The notes below the pieces were generated by a model. The model was not told the origin of the DNA. It saw only the letters and a program-made list of their open reading frames with translations, and did not search any database. From Roseiflexus castenholzii DSM 13941 (GTDB lineage: Bacteria; Chloroflexota; Chloroflexia; Chloroflexales; Roseiflexaceae), in assembly GCF_000017805.1 (NCBI RefSeq), contig NC_009767.1, positions 5,562,001 to 5,626,000 on the forward strand: a stretch of DNA of 64,000 nucleotides, written 5' to 3'. Below, piece after piece: positions 18,620 to 26,662 of the stretch. Position 1 is the stretch's first letter, and each line of letters starts with the position of its first letter. A program made the translations under genes and the position numbers.

Positions 18620-18768
18620 ATACCAATGACGATTGAAGATGCCGCATGCTGGTCATTCCGAGCCCTTCGCTTCGCTCAGGGTAAGCGCAGCGCGGAATCG
18701 GCGCGGGTCGCGCACGACCCCTCGCGCGGCTCGGGGTGACCATGCCGGATGGTCACAGGTCATTGGTA
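18620..18768 (+). mobile_element. MITE-like element, copy D
   Basis: ATACCAATGAC at 18620-18630 to GTCATTGGTA at 18759-18768, same orientation as B and C. Together the three copies fill most of the 706-base gap between the LuxR and MFS genes. The remaining 18769-18880 contains nothing I recognise except the start region of the MFS gene. Confidence 0.78.
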
Positions 18769-18880
18769 GAAAGGGCGCGACGCGGACGCCGGTCATTCGG
18801 CGGGCAGACGCGATGCTGCGCTCCGCTCAGCAGGACGGCAGGCGACGGTCACCCTTGATGTGCAGCGCGCACCCTGAGGT

Positions 18881-20179
18881 ATGCATATGTTTACGATTGA
18901 TCGCTCACAGGCTTCCTGGAAATATCCTTTTGCGCTGATCTGGATTGGTCAGGCGTTCTCACTCTTCGGCAGCGGGCTGGCTGGCTTTGCTATCGTCTGG
19001 TGGCTGACGGCCACTACCGGCTCTGCCACGGTCCTTGCGACCGCAACACTCGCCACGCTTTTGCCGGGCATTCTGATCGGACCGCTCGCCGGAGCGCTGA
19101 TCGACCGCTGGGATCGACGCGCAGTCATTATGGTCGCCGATCTGACCGGCGCGCTTGGAGCGGCTGCGCTCGCCGTCCTGTTCTGGATCGACGCACTCGC
19201 CATCTGGCATGTCTACCTGATTATGGCGTTGCGGTCGCTGGCGGGCGCGTTCCATTGGCCCGCAATGCAGGCATCGATATCGCTCATGGCGCCCGAACGC
19301 CATCTGGCGCGCATTGGCGGACTGAGTCAGATGCTTCAGGGGGCAACCAATATTGCTGCACCGCCGCTTGGAGCGTTGCTGATTGCGATCTGGCCCCTGC
19401 ATGGTCTGATGTTGATTGATGTTGTGACGGCGCTCATCGCAGTGGCAGGCGTCGGTCTGGTGCGTTTCCCGCGCCCGCCGCGAGCCGCGCCTGCTGTCGC
19501 TGATGCGCCTGCAACCGGTGTTGTGGCGGAGATGCGCGCCGGACTACGGTATATCTCTCGCTGGCCCGGATTGATGATGGTCATGGGCATGGCGGCATTG
19601 ATCAATCTGCTCCTGACTCCGGCGTTCTCGCTGTTGCCGATCCTGGTAACCAGGCACTTTCATGGCGAGGCGCTCCATCTTGCCTGGATGAACGCTGCCG
19701 AAGGCGCAGGCATCGTTCTTGGCGGACTGATCATCGGCGTATGGGGCGGATTCAGGCGTCGTATGAATACTGTTGTGTTTGGGCTGATTGGGTTAGGCAT
19801 CAGCATTCTGGCAATCGGCGCTGCACCGGCAACCGCTTTCTTGCCTGCACTCGCCGCAGTAGCAGTGGTCGGCGCTATGTCGCCGGTGGTCAATGCCCCA
19901 ATGATGGCAATTGTGCAGTCAGTCGTGGCGCCAGAAATGCAAGGGCGTGTCTTCACGGCATTGGGGAGTGTGTCGATGGCAATGACCCCGCTGGGGCTGG
20001 TGATTGCCGGTCCGGTCGCTGATGCGTTTGGGGTGCAGGTCTGGTATCTGCTTGGCGGCTGCGCCTGCCTGCTTATGACCCTTCTGGTTCTTGGCATTCC
20101 CGCCGTGCGCGATCTGGAGGATCGTCCGCGCGACAGCGGGAGAAGTGCGGTGGTCAGATCAGAGAATGTTCCATCTTGA
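18881..20179 (+). CDS. MFS transporter (MFS_3, macrolide-efflux-like)
   Basis: A 432-aa membrane protein with about 12 transmembrane segments. FALIWIGQAFSLFGSGLAGF begins helix 1, and GPLAGALIDRWDRRAVIMVA is the cytoplasmic loop 2-3 signature of the MFS_3/MefA-like branch. This branch contains drug and siderophore exporters, but the substrate cannot be inferred. The first two ATG codons (18881 and 18887) are both possible. No strong ribosome-binding site is visible. The upstream gap is filled by MITE copies B-D, which may supply its promoter. Confidence 0.83.
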   Translation: MHMFTIDRSQASWKYPFALIWIGQAFSLFGSGLAGFAIVWWLTATTGSATVLATATLATLLPGILIGPLAGALIDRWDRRAVIMVADLTGALGAAALAVLFWIDALAIWHVYLIMALRSLAGAFHWPAMQASISLMAPERHLARIGGLSQMLQGATNIAAPPLGALLIAIWPLHGLMLIDVVTALIAVAGVGLVRFPRPPRAAPAVADAPATGVVAEMRAGLRYISRWPGLMMVMGMAALINLLLTPAFSLLPILVTRHFHGEALHLAWMNAAEGAGIVLGGLIIGVWGGFRRRMNTVVFGLIGLGISILAIGAAPATAFLPALAAVAVVGAMSPVVNAPMMAIVQSVVAPEMQGRVFTALGSVSMAMTPLGLVIAGPVADAFGVQVWYLLGGCACLLMTLLVLGIPAVRDLEDRPRDSGRSAVVRSENVPS

Positions 20180-20383
20180 TGAAGGCTCGTTCTGGCGCCC
20201 CTTCTCCTCATGCCATCCGCGAAGGACACCAAGAGACACGAAGACGTTGCGGTGCACTGGACACCCCGCGCGGGTGCGGCTCCGCCACGCCCCTGCCGGT
20301 CGCTCTTCCACTTCCCCACGTTAAGCATCGGACGCCCCGTGCCACTTCTCAGTTGCTTATCAGCATGCTCCCTGATCGCTGCG

Positions 20384-20392
20384 TGCTATAAT
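20384..20392 (+). promoter_or_regulatory. Extended -10 promoter for the DUF697-like/murA pair
   Basis: TGC-TATAAT about 98 bases before ATG 20490, without a convincing -35 box. The rest of the 310-base gap 20180-20489 holds only low-complexity CACCAAGAGACACGAAG-type words. Confidence 0.55.
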
Positions 20393-20489
20393 CGAAATGC
20401 GCCGATGTGTTCTGCGCAAGGCTGGCTGCATGCGGCGTGATCGCGGTCGACGGCCCGACTCGTCGGTCAGCCCTCGTGAGGAGGTACGC

Positions 20490-21656
20490 ATGTCGCGCTG
20501 GAGCGCCCTTGGCAATCTGTGGTCGACCGTGCGGGAGATCGATGTCAACGCCATCCGGGACGAAGCAGAACAACCGCTCAGTATCATCGCGGTCGGGCAC
20601 GACACAGCACTGGCGGCAATCGACGCGCTGGCGCGCCGCGGTCCCAACCGCTATCCTCCGACCGGCGTTGCGCCTCTGACGTCACTTTCATTGCGTGATG
20701 CTGCGCGCTTTCCTGAGCGCATGAACGCCGCCGATATACTCATCCTGGCAGTTGACAGCCGGGTCGGATTGACGGAACGGGATGCTGTCGCACTGGCGCA
20801 GATTGATCGGTTGCCGCGCCCTGCCCTGCTGGTTCTTCTCTTCGGCACGCGTCTCGCACCGGGAAGCGCGCCCCTTCCGTCGTCAGCGGCGGCGCACACC
20901 GTCATCATCCCGAACATCGACCATACCGATGCTGCGCTGAGGTTCACCAACGAACTGCTCGAACGTCTGCCGGCGACGCATCATCTGGCGGCAGCACGGC
21001 GGTTACCGGGCATCCGTGCCGCTTATGCACGTCGCCTGATCGACTCGACTGCGATGACGAACGCCACCTACGCGCTGGCGTCGAGCCTGCCGGAACAGAT
21101 CCCGATCCTGGGGATACCTTTTGCCGTCGCCGATATGCTGGTACTCACCAAAAATCAGGCGATCATGGTTTACCGCCTGGCGCTGGCGTATGGCGCCCCG
21201 CCCGATTTCCGCCAGCGCATCGCCGAGGTGATGCCCGTCGTTGGCGGCGCCTTCGTCTGGCGCGAAATCGCCCGCACGTTGGTCGGTCTGGCGCCGGTCT
21301 GGGGAGTCGTGCCGAAAGTCGGCATCGCCTATGCTGGCACATATGCAACCGGCGTGGCAGCCTGGCGCTGGTATGAAAAGGGTGAACTGATCCCACGCGA
21401 GGAACTCAAACGCATTGCCCGCGAAGCGCAGACAATCGGGCAGGAAAAAGCCCGCGAGGTGATCGCACAGGCACAGGACACCCGGGAAGCGACAGGCAAT
21501 GCCGTCAAAGAAGCCGCAAGTCACATCAACAGCCTGGGCAACCGGATCCGACAGCGCAGCCATCGAACGCTGCGACGCGTGCGCGAGCGTCTTCCGACGC
21601 GCATGCGTCTGGCACGCAGCGCCGACGATTCTGATCGACTGCCGGAGGAGCATTGA
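20490..21656 (+). CDS. DUF697/YcjF-like membrane-associated protein
   Basis: A 388-aa protein. The N-terminal half resembles a degenerate GTPase-like domain without a P-loop (EQPLSIIAVGHDTALAAIDA, ADILILAVDSRVGLTERDAV). The middle has hydrophobic stretches (IPILGIPFAVADMLVLTKNQ, VMPVVGGAFVWREIARTLVG, VWGVVPKVGIAYAGTYATGV) typical of the DUF697 module. A basic, coiled-coil-prone C-terminus follows. ATG 20490 has a GAGGAGG site seven bases upstream. An upstream in-frame ATG at 20397 has none. Its stop overlaps the TTG start of the murA-like gene (ATTGA), so the two are translationally coupled. Function unknown. Confidence 0.72.
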   Translation: MSRWSALGNLWSTVREIDVNAIRDEAEQPLSIIAVGHDTALAAIDALARRGPNRYPPTGVAPLTSLSLRDAARFPERMNAADILILAVDSRVGLTERDAVALAQIDRLPRPALLVLLFGTRLAPGSAPLPSSAAAHTVIIPNIDHTDAALRFTNELLERLPATHHLAAARRLPGIRAAYARRLIDSTAMTNATYALASSLPEQIPILGIPFAVADMLVLTKNQAIMVYRLALAYGAPPDFRQRIAEVMPVVGGAFVWREIARTLVGLAPVWGVVPKVGIAYAGTYATGVAAWRWYEKGELIPREELKRIAREAQTIGQEKAREVIAQAQDTREATGNAVKEAASHINSLGNRIRQRSHRTLRRVRERLPTRMRLARSADDSDRLPEEH

Positions 21657-22945
21657 CAGTGGAACGTTTCATCATCGAAGGCGGTCACCGTCTTAATGGC
21701 GCCATCAGACCGTCCGGCAACAAGAATGCCGCACTCCCCTTGCTTGCCGCAACCCTGTTGACCAATCACAATGTCGTGCTGCACAACATTCCACAGATCG
21801 GCGATGTTGTTTCCATGATCGGGTTATTGGAGCGGCTCGGCGCACGGGTCGAACGTCGCGGATCGCACAGCTGGGCAGTGTATGCCAACGCTGTCGATGC
21901 CGCAGAACCCGATCCTGCGCTGGCGCGCAAGATCCGCGCCTCGGTGCTGCTCGCCGGTCCTTTGTTGGCGCGACGCGGGTACGTGACCATTCCTCGTCCC
22001 GGTGGCGACATGATCGGGCGACGACGTCTCGACACCCACCTTAACGCACTGCGTGATCTCGGCGCAGCGGTCGAAGTCACGCCAACAGCATATATTCTGC
22101 GCGCTGAACGGCTACGCGGCGCCGACATCTTCCTCGACGAAATGAGCGTCACCGGCACCGAGCAGGCCGTCATGGCCGCTGTGCTCGCCGAAGGCGACAC
22201 TATTATCAATAACGCTGCATCAGAACCACATGTCCAGGACCTCTGCCATTTCCTCAACCGGCTGGGGGCACGTATCGACGGGATCGGCACCAATCGTCTG
22301 CACATTCGAGGCGTGTCGTCGCTTGGCGGCGGCGAGTACACCATTGGTCCCGACTTTATGGAAGTGGCGTCATTTATCGGGCTGGCGGCAGTGACCCGCA
22401 GCGCCTTACGCATTGTCGGCGCGCGCCCATCCGAGCATCGCATGACGCGCATCGCCTTCGGGCGATTGGGCGTCGCCTGGCGTGACGAAGGGGACGATAT
22501 CGTCGTGCCTGCTGAACAGGAGTTGTGCATCCGTGATGATGTCCATAATGCGATCCCGAAGATCGACTCATCCCCCTGGCCCGGCTTCAATCCCGATCTG
22601 ATCAGTATCGCAATTGTAGTAGCCACACAGGCGCGCGGCACGATTCTGATCTGGGAAAAAATGTTCGAAAGCCGGCTCTTTTTTGTGGACCGGCTCATCG
22701 GCATGGGGGCGCGGATTGTGCTGTGCGATCCCCACCGCGTCGTGGTCGTCGGTCCGAGCCAGTTGTATGGCGAACCCGACGGGTTGCCAAGTCCCGATAT
22801 TCGGGCGGGCATGGCACTGCTGCTGGCAGCGCTCTGTGCGCAGGGGCGCAGTGTCATTTACAACATCGGGCAAATCGACCGTGGCTACGAGCGGATCGAT
22901 GAACGTCTGCGCACAATCGGGGCACATATCGAACGCGCGCGTTAG
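21653..22945 (+). CDS. murA: UDP-GlcNAc 1-carboxyvinyltransferase (MurA) paralog with Asp in place of the catalytic Cys
   Basis: MurA adds enolpyruvate to UDP-GlcNAc, the first committed step of peptidoglycan synthesis. GNKNAALPLLAATLL holds the Lys-Asn pair, RASVLLAGPLLARRG precedes the catalytic loop, and the loop reads PRPGGDMIGRRRLDTHL. Canonical enzymes have PGGC (Cys115), the residue alkylated by fosfomycin; here it is Asp. The later PWPGFNPDL block keeps the conserved Asp, but IWEKMFESRL departs from the usual ITETIFENRF. The start is TTG 21653 overlapping the upstream stop, or GTG 21659; GGAGGAG lies just before both. At 430 aa the length is normal. Whether another murA exists outside the window is unknown. 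Confidence 0.82.
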   Translation: MTVERFIIEGGHRLNGAIRPSGNKNAALPLLAATLLTNHNVVLHNIPQIGDVVSMIGLLERLGARVERRGSHSWAVYANAVDAAEPDPALARKIRASVLLAGPLLARRGYVTIPRPGGDMIGRRRLDTHLNALRDLGAAVEVTPTAYILRAERLRGADIFLDEMSVTGTEQAVMAAVLAEGDTIINNAASEPHVQDLCHFLNRLGARIDGIGTNRLHIRGVSSLGGGEYTIGPDFMEVASFIGLAAVTRSALRIVGARPSEHRMTRIAFGRLGVAWRDEGDDIVVPAEQELCIRDDVHNAIPKIDSSPWPGFNPDLISIAIVVATQARGTILIWEKMFESRLFFVDRLIGMGARIVLCDPHRVVVVGPSQLYGEPDGLPSPDIRAGMALLLAALCAQGRSVIYNIGQIDRGYERIDERLRTIGAHIERAR

Positions 22946-23386
22946 TCAGGTGCGCAAGCGATAGACGACCAGCGGCTGCGAACCGGTCAAGTCGCGTAGC
23001 ACCACATCGACGTCATTGTGATCGACAGCGCCGCGGCTCAACGGATCGAAGTTGCGCTCACCTTCGATGTAGTAGTAGTACACCTTGCCATTCAGACGGA
23101 AACCGCGGATATTGCTGGAGCGCACGAAGACGCCGGGTGTCACTTCGATGAGCGGATCATCAAAGGTTTCATCGAGACGGGATTCCACTGCTGCACGAAT
23201 GATTTCCGCCTCCAGCGGCGTGAGCGAGGTGGAGGGCGTCAGCAGTAGCGCTGTCAGAGCGACGAGCAGCGTACTGAATACCAGCATACTGACGGTGAAC
23301 AACATCCAGTACAAGCGAATACTCTGCGCTGGAGCAGCACGCACTTCACGAACAACTGCGGTTGGCGAATACGGCGCCTGAATCAC
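22946..23386 (-). CDS. Hypothetical single-pass membrane protein
   Basis: About 146 aa. The N-terminus is cytoplasmic (MIQAPYSPTAVVREVRAAPA), one transmembrane helix follows (LYWMLFTVSMLVFSTLLVAL), then an outer domain with GVFVRSSNIRGFRLNGKVYY and VVLRDLTGSQPLVVYRLRT. I recognise no family. GTG 23386 was chosen because AGGAGG lies seven bases upstream; in-frame ATG codons further up lack one. It converges with the murA-like gene, with no gap between the stops. Confidence 0.65.
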   Translation of the reverse strand: MIQAPYSPTAVVREVRAAPAQSIRLYWMLFTVSMLVFSTLLVALTALLLTPSTSLTPLEAEIIRAAVESRLDETFDDPLIEVTPGVFVRSSNIRGFRLNGKVYYYYIEGERNFDPLSRGAVDHNDVDVVLRDLTGSQPLVVYRLRT

Positions 23387-23424
23387 GGCATGCCTCCTCA
23401 TGCGTTCCTGCCGCGTGATCATCC

Positions 23425-23433
23425 TGTTATAAT
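23425..23433 (+). promoter_or_regulatory. Extended -10 promoter for the YggT gene
   Basis: TGT-TATAAT about 37 bases before ATG 23470 on the plus strand. Confidence 0.5.
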
Positions 23434-23469
23434 CAACGGTAAGGTCATCGTACATTCGCGTGTCCAAAA

Positions 23470-23829
23470 ATGCGATGGTTTCTGCCTGAAACATTGCTGA
23501 GCATGTTCTCACTTCTGCACTTCATGCTGAAATATCGACTCCTGATGGCAGCAACGATCATTGCGGGTATGACGGAGGGGGCGCTGATTGCGCGGTTCGT
23601 CCTGCGTCTCTTCGCCGCGCGTCCCGATAATCCTGTGGTTCAGATGCTGTACACTGTCACGCAACCGATCATTGCACCGCTGCAAGCGCTCGATGCGGGG
23701 CAACCACAGTATGGCGCATCGCTCGAATTTGCGACGCTTACGTTACTGTGCGCGCTGCCGCTTATCACGGCGATGCTGTGGAAATGGACGGGACATCGCT
23801 CGCCAGGGACTTATACCAATGACCTGTGA
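23470..23829 (+). CDS. YggT family membrane protein, C-terminus supplied by a repeat
   Basis: Up to 119 aa. The core IARFVLRLFAARPDNPVVQM, LYTVTQPIIAPLQ is the YggT signature, and a second hydrophobic segment (FATLTLLCALPLITAMLW) follows. YggT proteins are small inner-membrane proteins linked to cell division and osmotic stress; the exact role is unresolved. The reading frame runs into MITE copy E, so the last residues (TYTNDL) and the TGA at 23827-23829 come from the element. Several ATG codons (23470, 23503, 23524) could start it. The end of the gene was duplicated in the 302-bp tandem duplication downstream. Confidence 0.75.
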   Translation: MRWFLPETLLSMFSLLHFMLKYRLLMAATIIAGMTEGALIARFVLRLFAARPDNPVVQMLYTVTQPIIAPLQALDAGQPQYGASLEFATLTLLCALPLITAMLWKWTGHRSPGTYTNDL

Positions 23830-24005
23830 CCGTTCGGCATGGTCACCCCGAGCCGCGCGAGGGGTCGCGCGCGACCCGCGCAGATTCCTCGCTGCGCTCG
23901 GAATGACAAGTCGCTGCGCTCGGAATGACAAGTCGCTGCGCTCGGAATGACAAGTCGCTGCGCTCGGAATGACACGCATGCGGCATCGTCAAGCGTCATT
24001 GGTAT
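23813..24005 (-). mobile_element. MITE-like element, copy E (inverted)
   Basis: ATACCAATGACCTGTGACC start to GTCATTGGTAT end. The arm order shows it lies inverted relative to copies A-D. Four 22-bp units (GGAATGACAAGTCGCTGCGC type) are present inside. Confidence 0.8.
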
Positions 24006-24114
24006 TAGTTCCCGGTTCCGCTCAGACGCGCGCCGGGAGATGGACCGCGGATCGCCACGGATTGCGACGGATGCGTGCTGTGGAAATGGACGGGACATCG
24101 CTCGCCAGGGACTT

Positions 24115-24307
24115 ATACCAATGACCTGTGAACATTCGGCATAGTCACCCCGAGCCGCGCGAGGGGTCGTGCGCGACCCGCGCAGATTCCTCGCTGCGCT
24201 CGGAATGACAAGTCGCTGCGCTCGGAATGACCAGTCGCTGCGCTCGGAATGACAAGTCGCTGCGCTCGGAATGACACGCATGCGGCATCGTCAAGCGTCA
24301 TTGGTAT
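24115..24307 (-). mobile_element. MITE-like element, copy F (inverted, duplicated from E)
   Basis: Same as copy E with an offset of 302 and a handful of differences (for example GAACATTCGGCATAG). It arose by the tandem duplication, not by independent insertion. Confidence 0.8.
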
Positions 24308-24443
24308 TAGTTCCCGGTTCCGCTCAGACGCGCGCCGGGAGATGGACCGCGGATCGCCACGGATTGCGACGGATGCGACGCGCAGGAGTTTCTGGTTCTC
24401 AATGCTCAGTTCTCGGTTCTCAGTTCTCACTCAGGAGGTCTCT

Positions 24444-24746
24444 GTGGATCTATTACAATTGCTGATCCTGCTGGTCATCGCCGGAATCTGCGGCGCCGTC
24501 GCCGAATTAATCGTCGGGTTCAGTCCGCCGGGGTTACAGGTGATGCTGGTGTCGATCATTGTCGGCGTGATCGGTGCATTCATCGGCGGATGGATCGCCG
24601 GAACATTCGGTCTGCCGCCGATCACCGAGATTCGTGTCGGCAACATTCGCCTCAATCTGCTGTACACTATTCTGGGATCAACGCTGCTATTGGTGATTCT
24701 GCAAGCGTTGCGCAGTGGACGACAGTGGTTCTCGATCAAGAGGTAG
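24444..24746 (+). CDS. GlsB/YeaQ/YmgE-like small membrane protein
   Basis: A 100-aa protein with three hydrophobic segments: LLILLVIAGICGAVAELIVG, MLVSIIVGVIGAFIGGWIAG, and LLYTILGSTLLLVILQALR. This is the layout of the transglycosylase-associated/GlsB family, often induced by stress; molecular role unknown. GTG at 24444 follows AGGAGG at ideal spacing. Just upstream is the simple repeat GGTTCTCAATGCTCAGTTCT, which also occurs at 53440-53470 and 35818-35845. Confidence 0.78.
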   Translation: MDLLQLLILLVIAGICGAVAELIVGFSPPGLQVMLVSIIVGVIGAFIGGWIAGTFGLPPITEIRVGNIRLNLLYTILGSTLLLVILQALRSGRQWFSIKR

Positions 24747-24756
24747 GGGTCGGGGG

Positions 24757-26043
24757 TCAGGAATTGATGGCGGGAAGGCTTACACGAAACACCATTTCGT
24801 CCCCATGCCGATGGACGGTCAGAGTGCCGTTATGCTGCTCAATGACACTGTAGCTTAACGGCAATTCGATACCGTTCGCCTCACCCCGCACAGGACCGTC
24901 TGGTTCGAACAACCGATGCAGATCGGCATCATCGATAGGAACGCCTGTATCTGCAAACTCTGCCACTGCCAGATGCGTTGCGCCCTCGACCTCTCGATAC
25001 GTGCGAATCGTCAACCGTCCCCCTTTGGGCATTGCATAGATAGCATTGAGAATCAGATTGTAGCAGGCATAGCGCAAATGACCGGTAAATCCCAGCACCC
25101 GCAGATCGTCGGATGTCCATTCACGACACAGATCGATCGCGCGTTCATTCAGAATATCATGAGCCTGGTGCAGCGCCTGATCGATCACTCGATGCAACGC
25201 AACCGGTCGTTTCTCCTGCCCCGACGAACGATACAGATCGAGCATGCGCCGAACACCGGCTATCACATGTTCCGTTTCCTGCTGCGCCATCGCCAGATAG
25301 CGCTGGCGTTTCTCGTCGTCGAGCGGACGATGCTGCAACAGATAGAGCGTATTGGCAATCGCCTGGAGCGGATTATTGATCTCATGGGCAAGTGCGGCGG
25401 TCAGGCGTCCGACCAGCGCCAGGCGCTCCGTATGCGCCTGCTCGATCTGGCGCATGCGCTTGAGCAGTTGCGCCTCGCACTCGGCGGCGCGATTGAACGT
25501 TGCACCTGCGAGAGCGGCTATCGCCTGGAGACACGCTCTCATCTCAACATCATCATGCGCGCCATCAGGCAACGCGGCAATAATAATACCCTTCGCTCTA
25601 TCGCTGGTAAAGGGCGCGCAGATCAGCGCAGCGTCGGTTGCCAGGGTTCGTTCCCACGACATAAGAGCAATTCCGCCGGTTGATGACGCAACCACTCGCT
25701 TCTGCACTATGGCTGAGCCACAGAGACCACCGGACAGCGACAGCGCAACCGGTAATGCCGGCGCCTTTCCAAACGAGACAGCCCGCCTGACGCGCAACGT
25801 ATCATCTTCCAGCAGAATGACATAGCCGCGCAGCAAAAACGGCGCTGCATCGAGCCGCGCCGCAATCGTACTGAGCGCATCAGCAGCCGTGCGACACTGT
25901 GTCAGTGCCAGACCGGTCTGCGCGATCCAGGACAGATGTCCAGCACGCTGCGGCAATGCGATGCTTTCAGCATAACTACTCTGCCGACCTTCGCTCTGTT
26001 GAAGAGGTACAATCTCAGTTGCATCCTGATGCATCACGTTCAT
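24757..26043 (-). CDS. GAF-domain sensor histidine kinase
   Basis: A 428-aa cytoplasmic kinase with no transmembrane segment. Residues about 40-185 form a GAF-like sensor, followed by a HisKA dimerisation helix with AALAHEINNPLQAIANTLYL (phosphoacceptor His) and a HATPase_c domain with NLILNAIYAMPKGGRLTI (N box). The G1 box reads FADTGVPI and the expected G2 glycines are weak, so ATP binding may be altered. It is third in the purH-hisIE operon; the ATG overlaps the hisIE stop by four bases. No response regulator is adjacent. Confidence 0.85.
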   Translation of the reverse strand: MNVMHQDATEIVPLQQSEGRQSSYAESIALPQRAGHLSWIAQTGLALTQCRTAADALSTIAARLDAAPFLLRGYVILLEDDTLRVRRAVSFGKAPALPVALSLSGGLCGSAIVQKRVVASSTGGIALMSWERTLATDAALICAPFTSDRAKGIIIAALPDGAHDDVEMRACLQAIAALAGATFNRAAECEAQLLKRMRQIEQAHTERLALVGRLTAALAHEINNPLQAIANTLYLLQHRPLDDEKRQRYLAMAQQETEHVIAGVRRMLDLYRSSGQEKRPVALHRVIDQALHQAHDILNERAIDLCREWTSDDLRVLGFTGHLRYACYNLILNAIYAMPKGGRLTIRTYREVEGATHLAVAEFADTGVPIDDADLHRLFEPDGPVRGEANGIELPLSYSVIEQHNGTLTVHRHGDEMVFRVSLPAINS

Positions 26044-26651
26044 CCACCATAGCGTCGGCGCAACTCAGTCCAGACATCTTCGAGTGTCATACCCTGGTTT
26101 TGCAACAGCACCAGCAGGTGGTACACCAGGTCAGCGACTTCCCATGCAATCTCGGCGGGGGCGCTATTTTTTGCTGCGATAATCACTTCCGCCGCTTCCT
26201 CGCCGATCTTCTTACCAATCCGATCAACGCCTCCCGTCAGCATCTTCGTAGTATACGAGCCTTCTTTTGGTGCGGATGCGCGCTGCGCCACAATATTGGC
26301 AAGGTCAGTGAGAATGACCGAATCGGGCATGCGCGTTTCGACCGGATCGCCATCGAGCGTGCGGTGAAAGCAACTCACGCGACCGGTATGGCACGTTGGT
26401 CCAGCCGGTTCCACGAACGCCAGCAACGCATCACCATCACAATCCTGCCGGATTTCGACCAGACGCAGCACATTGCCAGAGGTTTCACCCTTGCGCCAGA
26501 GCGTCTGTCGGCTCCGGCTCCAGAACGTCACCATACCCGACACCAGCGTTTGCTGTAATGCCTCCTCGTTCATGTATCCCAGCATCAGCACCTCGCCGCT
26601 GCGTGCGTGTTGGACGACCACCGGGATCAACCCTGCCGCATCGAACCGCAT
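26040..26651 (-). CDS. hisIE: Bifunctional phosphoribosyl-AMP cyclohydrolase / phosphoribosyl-ATP pyrophosphatase
   Basis: Steps 2 and 3 of histidine biosynthesis in one 203-aa protein. The HisI part (residues 1-115) has VLMLGYMNEEALQQTL, FWSRSRQTLWRKGETSGN, and the metal ligands DCDGDALL and GPTCHTG. The HisE part (about 115-203) has GSYTTKMLTGGVDRIGKKIG and EEAAEVIIAAKN. It lies 11 bases after purH and overlaps the kinase gene by four bases. PurH makes IMP from AICAR, which is released later in the histidine pathway, so the pairing links the two pathways. Confidence 0.96.
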   Translation of the reverse strand: MRFDAAGLIPVVVQHARSGEVLMLGYMNEEALQQTLVSGMVTFWSRSRQTLWRKGETSGNVLRLVEIRQDCDGDALLAFVEPAGPTCHTGRVSCFHRTLDGDPVETRMPDSVILTDLANIVAQRASAPKEGSYTTKMLTGGVDRIGKKIGEEAAEVIIAAKNSAPAEIAWEVADLVYHLLVLLQNQGMTLEDVWTELRRRYGG

Positions 26652-26662
26652 ATCACTTCATC

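Larger units (their letters stand above)
23774..24377 (+). repeat. 302-bp tandem duplication carrying a gene end and a MITE copy
   Basis: The block from TGCTGTGGAAATGGACGGGA at 23774 repeats at 24076. The element ends, and a segment of TTAGTTCCCGGTTCCGCTC plus CGGATCGCCACGGATTGCGA, are all offset by 302. Each unit contains the last YggT codons, one MITE copy and about 70 bases of flank. It fills most of the 614-base gap 23830-24443. Confidence 0.88.
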
